Below, piece after piece: positions 42,566 to 51,101 of a stretch of DNA of 64,000 nucleotides; positions within the stretch are counted from its first letter, which is position 1, and each line of letters opens with the position of its first letter. The stretch is from an uncultured Clostridia bacterium (GTDB taxonomy: Bacteria > Bacillota > Clostridia > Christensenellales > CAG-917). The notes under the pieces are model-generated. The model was not told where the DNA came from and made no database searches. It saw only the letters and a list, made by a program, of their open reading frames with translations. The translations under genes and the position numbers were made by a program. The stretch lies in assembly GCA_934233745.1 (NCBI GenBank), contig CAKQGN010000001.1, positions 525,790 through 589,789 on the forward strand, given 5' to 3'.

Positions 42566-43789
42566 ATGAATAACAAAACCTACAATAAGTTTTTTTCAAA
42601 GTCGATGGCTTGCACAAAAACATGCGTCACGATGTTGTCGTGTTTGTTTTTGGTTGCATTTGTTTTCGTTTCGATTTTTGCACTAATCCCGACTGTGTGC
42701 GAGGCGGCAACCGATTTCAAAACAGTCGGAAAATCCGCATACATGGTGGATTACGCAACGGGAACGGTGCTTTACGCTCGAAAAGAAAACGAGCGATTGC
42801 CTATTGCCAGCATGGTGAAAATTATGACGTCGTTGCTTGTGTTGGAAGCCGAAGAAAGAGGGGATATTTCTCTTGACGACCAAGTCGAAGTAAGTCAAAA
42901 CTCGGCAAGCATGGGCGGTTCTCAGGTCTTTTTGGAAGCCGGCAGCAAACATAAAGCGCGTGACCTTCTCAAAACGGTTATAGTTTCATCGGCAAACGAC
43001 TCTTGCGTTGCGCTTGCGGAGCATATTTGCGGAAGCGTTGAAGGATTTGTTGCAAGAATGAACGCAAGGGCAAAGGAACTCGGAATGAACGATACGGTTT
43101 TCAAAAACTGTACGGGGCTGCCTGCTGCCGAGAGTTTCTCCAGTGCAAAAGACGTGTCCAAAATGTTTGGTGAACTTATCAAGCACAACGAATATTTCGA
43201 CTACTCGAAAGTTTGGCTCGAAGATTATAAACACCCGGACGGCAGAACAACCACAATCACCAACACCAACAAACTTGTACGTTTTTATCAGGGTTGCGAC
43301 GGAGGAAAGACCGGATTTACAAGCGAGGCTAAATTCTGCCTCTCGGCGACCGCAAAGAAAAACGATATGCGAGTGATTGCCGTACTCATCGGCGCAGACA
43401 GCTCGAAGGTGCGCAATGCGGCAGTGAGTGCGATGTTCGATTATGCATTTTCAAACTTCTCAAACGAAATTTTGCTCAAATCAGGTGAAAATCTCGACAT
43501 TCGTCTATCGGTTTCGGGCGGGAAACAGAATGATATCGCAATAGGTGTGGACAGAGATGTAGCACGATTTGTCGCACGTGACGACAACGCAAAGTATGGA
43601 GTCAAATATCGGTTGCCGTCGTCGGTGAAAGCACCCCTGAAGAAAGGCGATAAGGTCGGTGAGGCTTATCTTCTTAAAGACGGCATTGTGATTGACAAGG
43701 TAAACGTTGTCGCAAACGAGAATGCCGAAAGAATGAGTTTCTTCGACGCAATAGGCGAAATCGCAAAAAATTGGTCGACGGTAAAATAG
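42566..43789 (+). CDS. D-alanyl-D-alanine carboxypeptidase (DacF/DacB type), paralogue 1
   Basis: The 407-residue S11-family enzyme has a membrane-spanning or signal segment (about 22-44) ending at CEAA, the SxxK motif SMVK, SAN in VSSANDSC and KTG in DGGKTGFT. A C-terminal beta domain precedes an amphipathic end (FFDAIGEIAKNW) that would anchor it to the membrane. It trims the last D-Ala from peptidoglycan stem peptides. With a second copy at 46612-47676 and spore genes between, one is probably the spore-cortex form. Confidence 0.9.
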   Translation: MNNKTYNKFFSKSMACTKTCVTMLSCLFLVAFVFVSIFALIPTVCEAATDFKTVGKSAYMVDYATGTVLYARKENERLPIASMVKIMTSLLVLEAEERGDISLDDQVEVSQNSASMGGSQVFLEAGSKHKARDLLKTVIVSSANDSCVALAEHICGSVEGFVARMNARAKELGMNDTVFKNCTGLPAAESFSSAKDVSKMFGELIKHNEYFDYSKVWLEDYKHPDGRTTTITNTNKLVRFYQGCDGGKTGFTSEAKFCLSATAKKNDMRVIAVLIGADSSKVRNAAVSAMFDYAFSNFSNEILLKSGENLDIRLSVSGGKQNDIAIGVDRDVARFVARDDNAKYGVKYRLPSSVKAPLKKGDKVGEAYLLKDGIVIDKVNVVANENAERMSFFDAIGEIAKNWSTVK

Positions 43790-43885
43790 TTTTGACGCGA
43801 TACAAGAAAAATGCCTGCAATCCGAATGCAAAACTCAACCGGTTTTGCTGACAAAAAAAGAAGCCTTTTGAATTATACTTTTCAG

Positions 43886-43910
43886 AAAACCGCTCAAACG
43901 AGCGGTTTTC
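43886..43910 (+). terminator. Terminator after carboxypeptidase 1
   Basis: AAAACCGCTC and GAGCGGTTTT pair perfectly around AAAC. The rest of the 270-base gap before scpA holds only a promoter. Confidence 0.75.
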
Positions 43911-43999
43911 GATTGCTTGCAACGATTTGATTTTTTATATGCAATATCTCGAAAACCGATATAGATTATCGACGCTAAAAGTAGTTTTTTCGATTTGTT

Positions 44000-44028
44000 T
44001 TGACTTTTTTGCGTGTGCGTGTTAATAT
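44000..44028 (+). promoter_or_regulatory. Promoter of scpAB
   Basis: TTGACT (44000-44005) and TAATAT (44023-44028) are 17 bases apart. Transcription near 44035 rules out the longest reading of scpA. Confidence 0.6.
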
Positions 44029-44059
44029 CTATACGTTATTTGTTTTTATGAAGGTCAAA

Positions 44060-45001
44060 ATGCAAGAGGTAGAATTGCAACAAGCGGAAGAAAACGTTTT
44101 GCAAACGACGGATGACGATGTGAAAAATCAAAGCGTGTCCGAAAACGAGCAAAACTCACCCGCACAAACCGTCGCAAATGCGGAAATTGTCGAGCCCGAG
44201 GCAATCGAGGGCGATTTTGTCGTTGCAAAACCCGAAATCGTCTATCATCTGAGCGACTTTGACGGCCCCATACCTTTGCTTTACGAACTTATAAAAAGTG
44301 CGAAAATCGCAATCGAGGATATTTTTATATCCGAGGTCACAAGTCAATATGTCGAGATAATTCGCAACACGCCGAAAGAGGAACTCGACTTCGATTATGC
44401 GGGCGAGTTTATCACTATGGCTGCCGAACTTGTGTATCTAAAATCTATCCGAACGCTTCCCAAGGACGATGAGGAAATCACCGAGGACGATCCCGAATAC
44501 GAGCGTCAGCTGCTCATCAACAAGATCAAAGAGTATGCTTTACTTGTCGAACAAAGCGAAAAATTGCGCGAGATCGAAACAATCAATCGCTTTTATCGCG
44601 CGCCCGTGTTTACGGACAAAGATTATCGAGTTGCGCTTGTCAATTTTTCACTTCCGAAACTTGTTGACGCTTTTGCCAGAGTGCTTGCAAACGCCGCTAT
44701 TCACGAGCAGGAAATCATACCGAAAAAAGTCGTCAAGGACAGATTTTCGGTGCATGAACAGATGGAGAATATCCGCCTCATGATAAGCGTCCGCAAACAA
44801 ATGAAATTTACCGATTTGTTTGAACCCGATTATGACAAGAGCGATATCGTGACGACATTCCTTGCGGTGTTGGAACTTTTGAAATACGGCAGACTCCGCG
44901 CCGAGCAAGAAGAAGTTTTCGGAGAAATTACGATATTTGCGGTCGAGGGTACGGAAGACGTGCCGATCGACTTCGAGGAGGGTGACGATGGAAAATATTG
45001 A
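44060..45001 (+). CDS. scpA: Chromosome segregation and condensation protein ScpA
   Basis: The 313-residue kleisin starts with about 60 acidic, disordered residues, followed by the ScpA core (YHLSDFDGPIPLLYELIKSA, normally FDGPLDLLLxLI) and a C-terminal winged helix (DIVTTFLAVLELLKYGRL). It bridges SMC heads and works with ScpB, encoded next with a 14-base overlap. The start at 44060 is supported by AAGGT and the promoter; 44048 is possible. The N-terminal extension is unusual. Confidence 0.92.
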   Translation: MQEVELQQAEENVLQTTDDDVKNQSVSENEQNSPAQTVANAEIVEPEAIEGDFVVAKPEIVYHLSDFDGPIPLLYELIKSAKIAIEDIFISEVTSQYVEIIRNTPKEELDFDYAGEFITMAAELVYLKSIRTLPKDDEEITEDDPEYERQLLINKIKEYALLVEQSEKLREIETINRFYRAPVFTDKDYRVALVNFSLPKLVDAFARVLANAAIHEQEIIPKKVVKDRFSVHEQMENIRLMISVRKQMKFTDLFEPDYDKSDIVTTFLAVLELLKYGRLRAEQEEVFGEITIFAVEGTEDVPIDFEEGDDGKY

Positions 45002-45677
45002 AAACGTTGTCGAGGCTATTATTTTTGCGAGCGGTTCTGCCATTTTGAAGAGCGATATATGCGAAAAAGTGCCTGAACTCACCACACAAAAACTCAATTC
45101 TATCATTAAATCCTTGCAAAAACGATACAGCGACAATTCGGGTATCGTGCTTTTGGAATTCAACGGGAAAGTACAGTTTTCGTCAAATCCCAAGTACGGA
45201 GACACGGTTGCAGACGTCCTCACTCCGCTCAGAGAAAAGGAACTTACCAAAACTCTGCTCGAAGTGCTTGCCACAATTGCGTACAAACAGCCTATCACCC
45301 GCCTTGAAATCGACGAAATGAGAAGCAACAAGAACTCCGAATATGCTCTTACCGGACTTTTGAAAGCGGGACTTATCGAAGCGGTCGGAAGAAAAGAAAC
45401 AGTCGGAAGACCTCTGCTTTACGGCACTACAGACGAGTTTTTGAAGAAATTTCAAATCGAAAGCATAAATGAATTGCCCGATTATGACGAAGTGCTTGAG
45501 AAACTTATGCTCATCAGCGCACCCTCGCAAGAAACGTTGTTTCACAATCGCACCATTATGGACGAAGATGATTTGGAAAACGAAACGCTTTCGCTTGCCG
45601 CAGCTGCCGATGTCGACGAGGAAGAGGAAGAAATCCCCGAATTTCTCGAAGGCGAGCATTTTGAGGTTTTCGACTAA
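44988..45677 (+). CDS. scpB: Chromosome segregation and condensation protein ScpB
   Basis: The 229-residue protein has two winged helices with the family motifs VEAIIFASGSAILKSDIC, LEVLATIAYKQPITRLEID and GRPLLYGTTDEFLKKF, and a long acidic tail. It is the KITE partner of ScpA in the SMC condensin complex. The start ATG 44988 follows GAGGAGGGTG inside scpA, so translation is coupled. A strong terminator follows. Confidence 0.95.
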   Translation: MENIENVVEAIIFASGSAILKSDICEKVPELTTQKLNSIIKSLQKRYSDNSGIVLLEFNGKVQFSSNPKYGDTVADVLTPLREKELTKTLLEVLATIAYKQPITRLEIDEMRSNKNSEYALTGLLKAGLIEAVGRKETVGRPLLYGTTDEFLKKFQIESINELPDYDEVLEKLMLISAPSQETLFHNRTIMDEDDLENETLSLAAAADVDEEEEEIPEFLEGEHFEVFD

Positions 45678-45707
45678 TAAAGATGTAATAATTTACATAG
45701 CAAATTC

Positions 45708-45737
45708 AAAAAGAGCGGCACTGCCGTTCTTTTTTTG
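45708..45737 (+). terminator. Terminator of scpAB
   Basis: AAAAAGAGCGGCA and TGCCGTTCTTTTT pair around one base, with one G-U, followed by a T run. Confidence 0.8.
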
Positions 45738-45779
45738 TCTGTTTTTCATAAAAATCATTCTTTTGCTCACAATACAACC

Positions 45780-46262
45780 ATGGCGTTGGTGTGCGTTGCA
45801 ATATGCATAGAAATTCTATTGATTGCGTTTTTCATGCCGATACGTTTTAGTGCAACGGCACATTTTTCTCTGTCAAACGATATTGTTAAAGCGCAAATTA
45901 AACTGTCGAATATATCTTTGGTGAGAGTAAAAGTGTGCTTGCGTGACGGTCTGCAAGTGCAAATCAACGGAAAAGAAATAAAAATAGTCAAAGGAGGCAT
46001 AAGCGTTGACGTTGCGCGTAAAATAGCGGTTTTTGCAATCGGGAACAATATTTTCAAAGCAACAGAATTGATTGCTTATGTCGGAGCAAGAGACGCAAAA
46101 AATGCCGCAATACTTGCGGCTATCTTGCAGATTTCGTCTATATTCTCAAAAACTTTGGTAAGAGAGTGCCAAAACGAGCGATTCGACGCAGAATGTGAAA
46201 TAAAAATCAAAGTCAATGCAGCGCAAGCTCTGAAAGCGATTGCCATAAGCAAAGGAAGATAA
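45780..46262 (+). CDS. DUF2953/YtfI-type membrane-anchored protein
   Basis: The protein of about 160 residues has one N-terminal membrane helix (IEILLIAFFMPI) followed by a beta-rich region, as in DUF2953 proteins. In Bacilli and Clostridia this family precedes ytfJ/gerW in the same order, as here with one base between. Its function is unknown; a spore-envelope role is inferred from context. The start is uncertain, since ATG 45780 has no clear ribosome site. Confidence 0.65.
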   Translation: MALVCVAICIEILLIAFFMPIRFSATAHFSLSNDIVKAQIKLSNISLVRVKVCLRDGLQVQINGKEIKIVKGGISVDVARKIAVFAIGNNIFKATELIAYVGARDAKNAAILAAILQISSIFSKTLVRECQNERFDAECEIKIKVNAAQALKAIAISKGR

Positions 46263-46263
46263 A

Positions 46264-46599
46264 ATGCAAAATTTTGAAGAAATACTGAAACAAACACTCG
46301 AGAGTCTGAAAAAGTCCGCAGAGTTCAACGAGATTGTCGGAAAGCCCATAGTAAACAGTGACGGAACGATTGTTCTGCCTGTGAGCAAGATAAGCGTCGG
46401 TTTTGTTGCCGGCGGTGCGGATTACGAAAGCGAAAAGAAAATCAAATCTCCTTTGGGAGTGAGCGGCGGAGGCGTGAGCGTGACGCCGATCGGGTTTTTG
46501 GTGTGCGGCGCGCAAAAGAAGTTTGTCAGGGTAGACGCGGAAGAAAATAAATGGTTCGAACTGTTAAAGAGTGTGGCAAACGTTGTCAAAAAAGATTGA
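46264..46599 (+). CDS. GerW-family sporulation protein (YtfJ)
   Basis: The 111-residue protein shows the YtfJ pattern: FNEIVGKPIVNSDGTIVLPVSKISVGFVAGG, then a Gly-rich GVSGGGVSVTPIGFLV. In Bacillus GerW/YtfJ lies in spores and affects germination. The gene follows a DUF2953 gene by one base and precedes a D,D-carboxypeptidase, the usual Clostridia order. Confidence 0.92.
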   Translation: MQNFEEILKQTLESLKKSAEFNEIVGKPIVNSDGTIVLPVSKISVGFVAGGADYESEKKIKSPLGVSGGGVSVTPIGFLVCGAQKKFVRVDAEENKWFELLKSVANVVKKD

Positions 46600-46611
46600 C
46601 GGGGTGATATT

Positions 46612-47676
46612 ATGGATGATTTTTGGAAGAAAACTCTTTTTATGGCGATGGCAACAGTGTGCTTGACCATCGCAATAATTTCATCTTTTGCTGTGGGTAA
46701 TATTGTGTATCCAATCAGAAGTATTCTCAAAAACGGCAAATATGAGAATAATATTGAAGTTTTTGATGAGAAAAGCATTTCAAATTCAAGAAATGAAATT
46801 GTGACTTCCGGGGTTCGTAAAGGCGCAAAAGGTGCGGTTTGCATAGAGCAATCTTCCCGAAGGGTTTTGTATGAGGAAAGCAAAGACGAAAAATGTTATC
46901 CTGCAAGTACGACCAAAGTTTTGACCGCGCTGGTTGTGCTTGAAAAAGCCAAACTTGACAAGATAGTAACCGTGCCGAAGGTTGCGGAGGGCGTCGAAGG
47001 TTCATCGATATATTTGAAAGAAGGCGATAAAATTTCCGTTGAAGATTTGCTTTTCGGGCTTATGTTGCGAAGCGGAAACGACAGCGCCGTTACGCTTGCC
47101 GTGGAAATTTCGGGAAGCGTCGATAAATTTGCCGAAGCAATGAATACAAAAGCAGAAGAATTGGGTGCTTTCAATTCGCATTTTGTAAATCCGCACGGGC
47201 TTCACGATGACAATCACTATACAACGGCATACGATTTGGCAATAATTTGTGCCAAGGCATATGAAAATCCTGACTTTTTGCGGATTGTAAATACAAAACA
47301 AAGAAAGATTGTCGTAAATGACGAGCCCAGATATATTGCCAACAAAAACAAATTGCTCAAACTTTTCGAAGGTGCAAACGGAGTAAAAACCGGATATACG
47401 AAGAAGAGCGGAAGATGCCTTGTCGGAGGCGCAAAAAGAGGCAATATGCAACTTATAACCGTTTTGTTGAATCACTCGGATATGTGGAACGACACGATTA
47501 GAATGCTGAATTTCGGATTTGACAATTATGAAATGATTGCGCTTGACAACGCTTTGCTCTCAAAAGGGAAAAATGTCATAAAAGTCAATATCAACCAAAA
47601 CGTGACGCCCGATTGGAAAAATATAATGTATCCTCTAAAAAAAGACGGCAGCGAGCGGCTCGATGTATCGGTGTGA
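46612..47676 (+). CDS. D-alanyl-D-alanine carboxypeptidase, paralogue 2 (spore-type DacB)
   Basis: The 354-residue S11-family protein has an N-terminal membrane segment, SxxK in PASTTKVLT, SGN in RSGNDSAVT and KTG in GVKTGYT. The C-terminal domain seen in paralogue 1 is shorter. Because it is in an operon with gerW and a YtfI-type gene, it is the better candidate for a spore-cortex carboxypeptidase that lowers cross-linking. Confidence 0.9.
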   Translation: MDDFWKKTLFMAMATVCLTIAIISSFAVGNIVYPIRSILKNGKYENNIEVFDEKSISNSRNEIVTSGVRKGAKGAVCIEQSSRRVLYEESKDEKCYPASTTKVLTALVVLEKAKLDKIVTVPKVAEGVEGSSIYLKEGDKISVEDLLFGLMLRSGNDSAVTLAVEISGSVDKFAEAMNTKAEELGAFNSHFVNPHGLHDDNHYTTAYDLAIICAKAYENPDFLRIVNTKQRKIVVNDEPRYIANKNKLLKLFEGANGVKTGYTKKSGRCLVGGAKRGNMQLITVLLNHSDMWNDTIRMLNFGFDNYEMIALDNALLSKGKNVIKVNINQNVTPDWKNIMYPLKKDGSERLDVSV

Positions 47677-47767
47677 AAAAAATGTTTAACACAGACATAA
47701 TCACTTGATTTTTTTGCCGATATTGTGCATAAATACTCTATGGTGACTTCGGTTTTCAGTGTCGTCG

Positions 47768-47820
47768 ATAAGCGAGCAAAGGTATTGACTTCGTGTCAAT
47801 GAGCTTGCTTATTTTTTTTG
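47768..47820 (+). terminator. Extended terminator with a downstream partial copy
   Basis: ATAAGCGAGC pairs with GCTTGCTTAT, and ATTGAC with GTCAAT nested inside, followed by eight T. A partial copy of the right arm (GTCAATATGCTTGCTTA and T run) recurs about 80 bases on, just before the pseudouridine synthase gene. Confidence 0.75.
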
Positions 47821-47965
47821 TCCGTAATCGGACGTTGTTGATTTTGACGTCGTTTTGTCGGATTGATTGAGCGTATTTTGTCAATATGCTTGCTTACTTT
47901 TATTTTTTTTTGTACAATAAGTTTAATTTATGTGCGCTCGACATACAGCGAGCGCGAGAGGTTGT

Positions 47966-48892
47966 ATGAGAATCAACAAGTATCTTGCAGAATGCGGAGT
48001 GTGTTCAAGACGTAAGGCAGACGAGCTTGTCAAAGACGGCAGAGTCAGCGTAAACAAAAAAGTGGTAAGAGAAGTCGGCACGGACATCGACGAGAGCAAA
48101 GACGTTGTCTTTGTGGACGGAAAAAAAGTGGTCAGAGTCACGCACTATGACTATCTTTTGTTTTATAAACCCAAAAATTGCGTGACCACGCTCAATGAGG
48201 ACAACGACAACAAGAGCGGCAGAAAAAAGACGGACAAGGAGCTTGAAGAAATCAAGAACCGCGCCGAAAAACTCGCCGCAAAGGGTATTGTCGAAGAGCC
48301 TAAAGAACATACGAAACCGCGCAAGATTATCACCGATTTTATCGGTGACGATTACAAAAACAAACGCCTGTATCCCGTGGGAAGACTTGACTATGACAGC
48401 GAGGGCTTGCTTCTTTTGACAAACGACGGCGATTTGACGTATAAACTTACGCATCCGTCAAGCGAAATTCCCAAAACTTACGTTGTCAAAATCGAAGGTA
48501 CTATCGATGAAAGCGACCTTGCGGCACTGCGAAAAGGCGTTACGGTGGACGGCGTGAAATACGGCAGAAGCAAGGTGAAAGTCACCGGCATAGAAAAGGT
48601 CAGGGACGCAAAGAAAGCCCTCATCGATCCCAAAGACGTACTTGCCAAGGAGGCAATAGAGTGTGCCGAGGATTTGAGCGGAGTTTTTACTCGCCTCGAA
48701 GTCATAATTTTCGAGGGGAAAAACAGAGAAATCCGTCGCATGTTCGAGGCGGTTGAAAAGAAAGTCGTTTTCTTGAAGCGAGTTGCGATAGGCGAGCTTA
48801 GACTGGGCGGTCTTTCAAGAGGCGCATATCGTCCTCTTAGCGATATGGAAGTTGCGTATTTGCAGACTTTGGCAAGCAAAGTCGACGGCTGA
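47966..48892 (+). CDS. RluB/RsuA-type pseudouridine synthase with insertion
   Basis: The 308-residue protein has an N-terminal S4 RNA-binding domain (MRINKYLAECGVCSRRKADE) and a TruA-like catalytic domain with GRLDYDSEGLLLLTNDG, whose Asp attacks uridine. The family modifies 23S rRNA U2605 or 16S U516. A charged insertion of about 45 residues (roughly 77-122) interrupts the fold between the second strand and the catalytic loop. The start at 47966 follows GAGAGG. Confidence 0.88.
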   Translation: MRINKYLAECGVCSRRKADELVKDGRVSVNKKVVREVGTDIDESKDVVFVDGKKVVRVTHYDYLLFYKPKNCVTTLNEDNDNKSGRKKTDKELEEIKNRAEKLAAKGIVEEPKEHTKPRKIITDFIGDDYKNKRLYPVGRLDYDSEGLLLLTNDGDLTYKLTHPSSEIPKTYVVKIEGTIDESDLAALRKGVTVDGVKYGRSKVKVTGIEKVRDAKKALIDPKDVLAKEAIECAEDLSGVFTRLEVIIFEGKNREIRRMFEAVEKKVVFLKRVAIGELRLGGLSRGAYRPLSDMEVAYLQTLASKVDG

Positions 48893-49017
48893 AAAAAACA
48901 TACAATTCAAATACTTTGTATTTGAAAATCGCATGGAAAATATCATTGACAAAGCGATTCCGTCTATAACGCAGATTGTCAAATCGTATGTATGTCACAA
49001 TAAAAATCAGGTGAAGT

Positions 49018-49779
49018 ATGAAAATTCTCATTGCAAACGACGACGGGTATTTTGCGCCCGGTATCAGGGCACTTGCAAAAGCACTTGCAAAAAATCACGA
49101 TGTGCGTATCGTTGCGCCTATGTCCGAAAGGTCGGGTTCGAGCCATTCGGTGAGTTTTTTCAGCGGAATCACCTATGAAAACAAAGGCATTATTGACGGG
49201 ATTCCCACTTATGCGGTGAGCGGCTCACCCGGGGATTGCGTACTGTTCGGTGTAAAATACCTCTTCAAAGACGAGAAAATCGACGCGGTTGTGTCGGGTA
49301 TAAATACTTGCCTGAATGCAGGCAGCGATATTATCTTTTCCGGCACTTTCGGAGCGGCGCAAGAGGGGACTTTCCAGCGCATTCCCTCGCTTGCGGTGTC
49401 GCTCAGAACGCACGGCGTCGAAGATTATGAATTTGCCGCCGAATTTGCCGCAACCAACCTTGAAAAATTGCTCTCTTTCGCAAGCGAAAACGTGACGATA
49501 AATCTGAATATACCTTGCGTGAAAAAAGAGGACGTCAAAGGCGTAAAAATCGCTCCTGTGGCATATCAGCCGTATGACGAGAAGTACGTGAGCAATCAAG
49601 GCGAGGACGGACGCACGGTTTTCAGCGTGGACGGACATAGAATTCCGCACATCGACGAGATTGTGGGCGGAGATTGCTATCAGCTCGACCAAGGTTATAT
49701 AACGGTTACACCCGTTCAGATGCTCGCAAACGACCTCGATACGCTCGAAAAACTCAAAAAGGCGAAGTTCGAGCTATGA
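49018..49779 (+). CDS. surE: 5'-nucleotidase/polyphosphatase SurE
   Basis: The 253-residue protein begins MKILIANDDG, the metal-binding motif of SurE, and has SGSPGDCVLFG and SGINTCLNAG loops. SurE dephosphorylates nucleoside 5'- and 3'-monophosphates and short polyphosphate. It overlaps the following flavoprotein gene by four bases, so the two are co-translated. Confidence 0.92.
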   Translation: MKILIANDDGYFAPGIRALAKALAKNHDVRIVAPMSERSGSSHSVSFFSGITYENKGIIDGIPTYAVSGSPGDCVLFGVKYLFKDEKIDAVVSGINTCLNAGSDIIFSGTFGAAQEGTFQRIPSLAVSLRTHGVEDYEFAAEFAATNLEKLLSFASENVTINLNIPCVKKEDVKGVKIAPVAYQPYDEKYVSNQGEDGRTVFSVDGHRIPHIDEIVGGDCYQLDQGYITVTPVQMLANDLDTLEKLKKAKFEL

Positions 49780-50996
49780 GAGTTTGCGTAATCGGAGCAG
49801 GCGCAAGCGGTATGATGGCTTCAATTGTCCTTGCAAGAGGCGGAGTCGACGTTGTGCTTGTCGAAAAAAACGATAAATTCGGCAAAAAACTCTACATTAC
49901 GGGCAAGGGGAGATGCAATCTCACCAACGACTGCGAAATGGACGACATGTTTGCAAACGTTGTCCGTGGCGAAAAGTTTTTGCGCTCGTCACTTTACGGG
50001 TTCACGCCGCAAGATACGATGTCCTTCTTTGAGGATTTGGGGCTTAAACTCGTTGTCGAGAGAGGAAACAGGGTTTTTCCGTTCTCGCAAAAGTCGAGCG
50101 ACGTGATAAAAGCTCTTCAAATCGAGATTAAAAATCTCGGTGTAAAAACCTATCTCGGTACCGAAGTGAAGGAAGTGAAAAAAACGCATGACGGTTTTAC
50201 GGTCGTCACGCCGTGGGAACGTATCGATTGCGACAAAGTGATAGTCGCAACGGGCGGCTTGAGTTATCCCTCAACGGGTTCAACGGGGGACGGCTATGCG
50301 TTTGCAAGGTCGTTCGGGCTTAAAATCGTCGAGCCGCGGCAGGCTCTTGTGCCTATTATCGTCAAACAGAACGTGTCGTCTATGCAGGGAATATCCCTCA
50401 AAAACGTGTCATTGTCTGCTTTTGACGAGAGCGGAAAAGAGATTGCAAGCGAATTTGGCGAAATGCTGTTTACAAACAGGGGATTGTCCGGTCCGATTGC
50501 GCTGAGCGTATCGTCGTATATAAACAGGAAACAGGGTGTGAAACTATACCTCGATTTGAAACCCGCTCTTGACGAAAACGCACTGGACAGACGCATTTTG
50601 AGAGATTTCGACGAAAGGAAAAATCAGGATATAAAAAATGTCACCCGCGCGCTTTTGCCCGAAAGACTGAATGTATACGTGCTTAAATGCGCCAACATAA
50701 ACGAAAGCAAAAAGGTGAACGAGATAACCAAAGAGGAGAGAGCAAGGCTTGTAGGCAACGTAAAGAATTTGCGTTTTGACGTGCAGTCGCTCGCGCCGTT
50801 TGCCGAGGCTATCGTGACCAGCGGCGGAGTCGATTTGAAATGCCTAAAACCGACTTGCGAGTGTAAGGACGTCGAGGGGCTGTATTTTGTCGGAGAAACG
50901 ATAGACATAGACGCACTTACGGGCGGATTCAACTTGCAACTTGCATTTGCAACGGCGGTATGCGCCGCAAGAGATATCCTCAAAAAAACCGCGTGA
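49776..50996 (+). CDS. HI0933/BaiN-family flavoprotein
   Basis: The 406-residue protein has an N-terminal FAD fold (CVIGAGASGMMASIVLARGG), the family signature KKLYITGKGRCNLTND and the C-terminal TGGFNLQLAFATG-like FAD closure. HI0933-like proteins occur in most Bacillota, with no firmly established substrate except BaiN in bile-acid metabolism. It is coupled to surE by ATGA. It differs from the flavoprotein at 38558 and is not a close copy. Confidence 0.88.
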   Translation: MRVCVIGAGASGMMASIVLARGGVDVVLVEKNDKFGKKLYITGKGRCNLTNDCEMDDMFANVVRGEKFLRSSLYGFTPQDTMSFFEDLGLKLVVERGNRVFPFSQKSSDVIKALQIEIKNLGVKTYLGTEVKEVKKTHDGFTVVTPWERIDCDKVIVATGGLSYPSTGSTGDGYAFARSFGLKIVEPRQALVPIIVKQNVSSMQGISLKNVSLSAFDESGKEIASEFGEMLFTNRGLSGPIALSVSSYINRKQGVKLYLDLKPALDENALDRRILRDFDERKNQDIKNVTRALLPERLNVYVLKCANINESKKVNEITKEERARLVGNVKNLRFDVQSLAPFAEAIVTSGGVDLKCLKPTCECKDVEGLYFVGETIDIDALTGGFNLQLAFATAVCAARDILKKTA

Positions 50997-51101
50997 CATT
51001 GTCGGCTTAAACGCTGAGGAAAAATTTACAATATAGAAAAGCGGGTTCTGTCCGCATCAATAAAACACAAACGACTTTACACTCTTCAAATCGGAGGGAA
51101 T

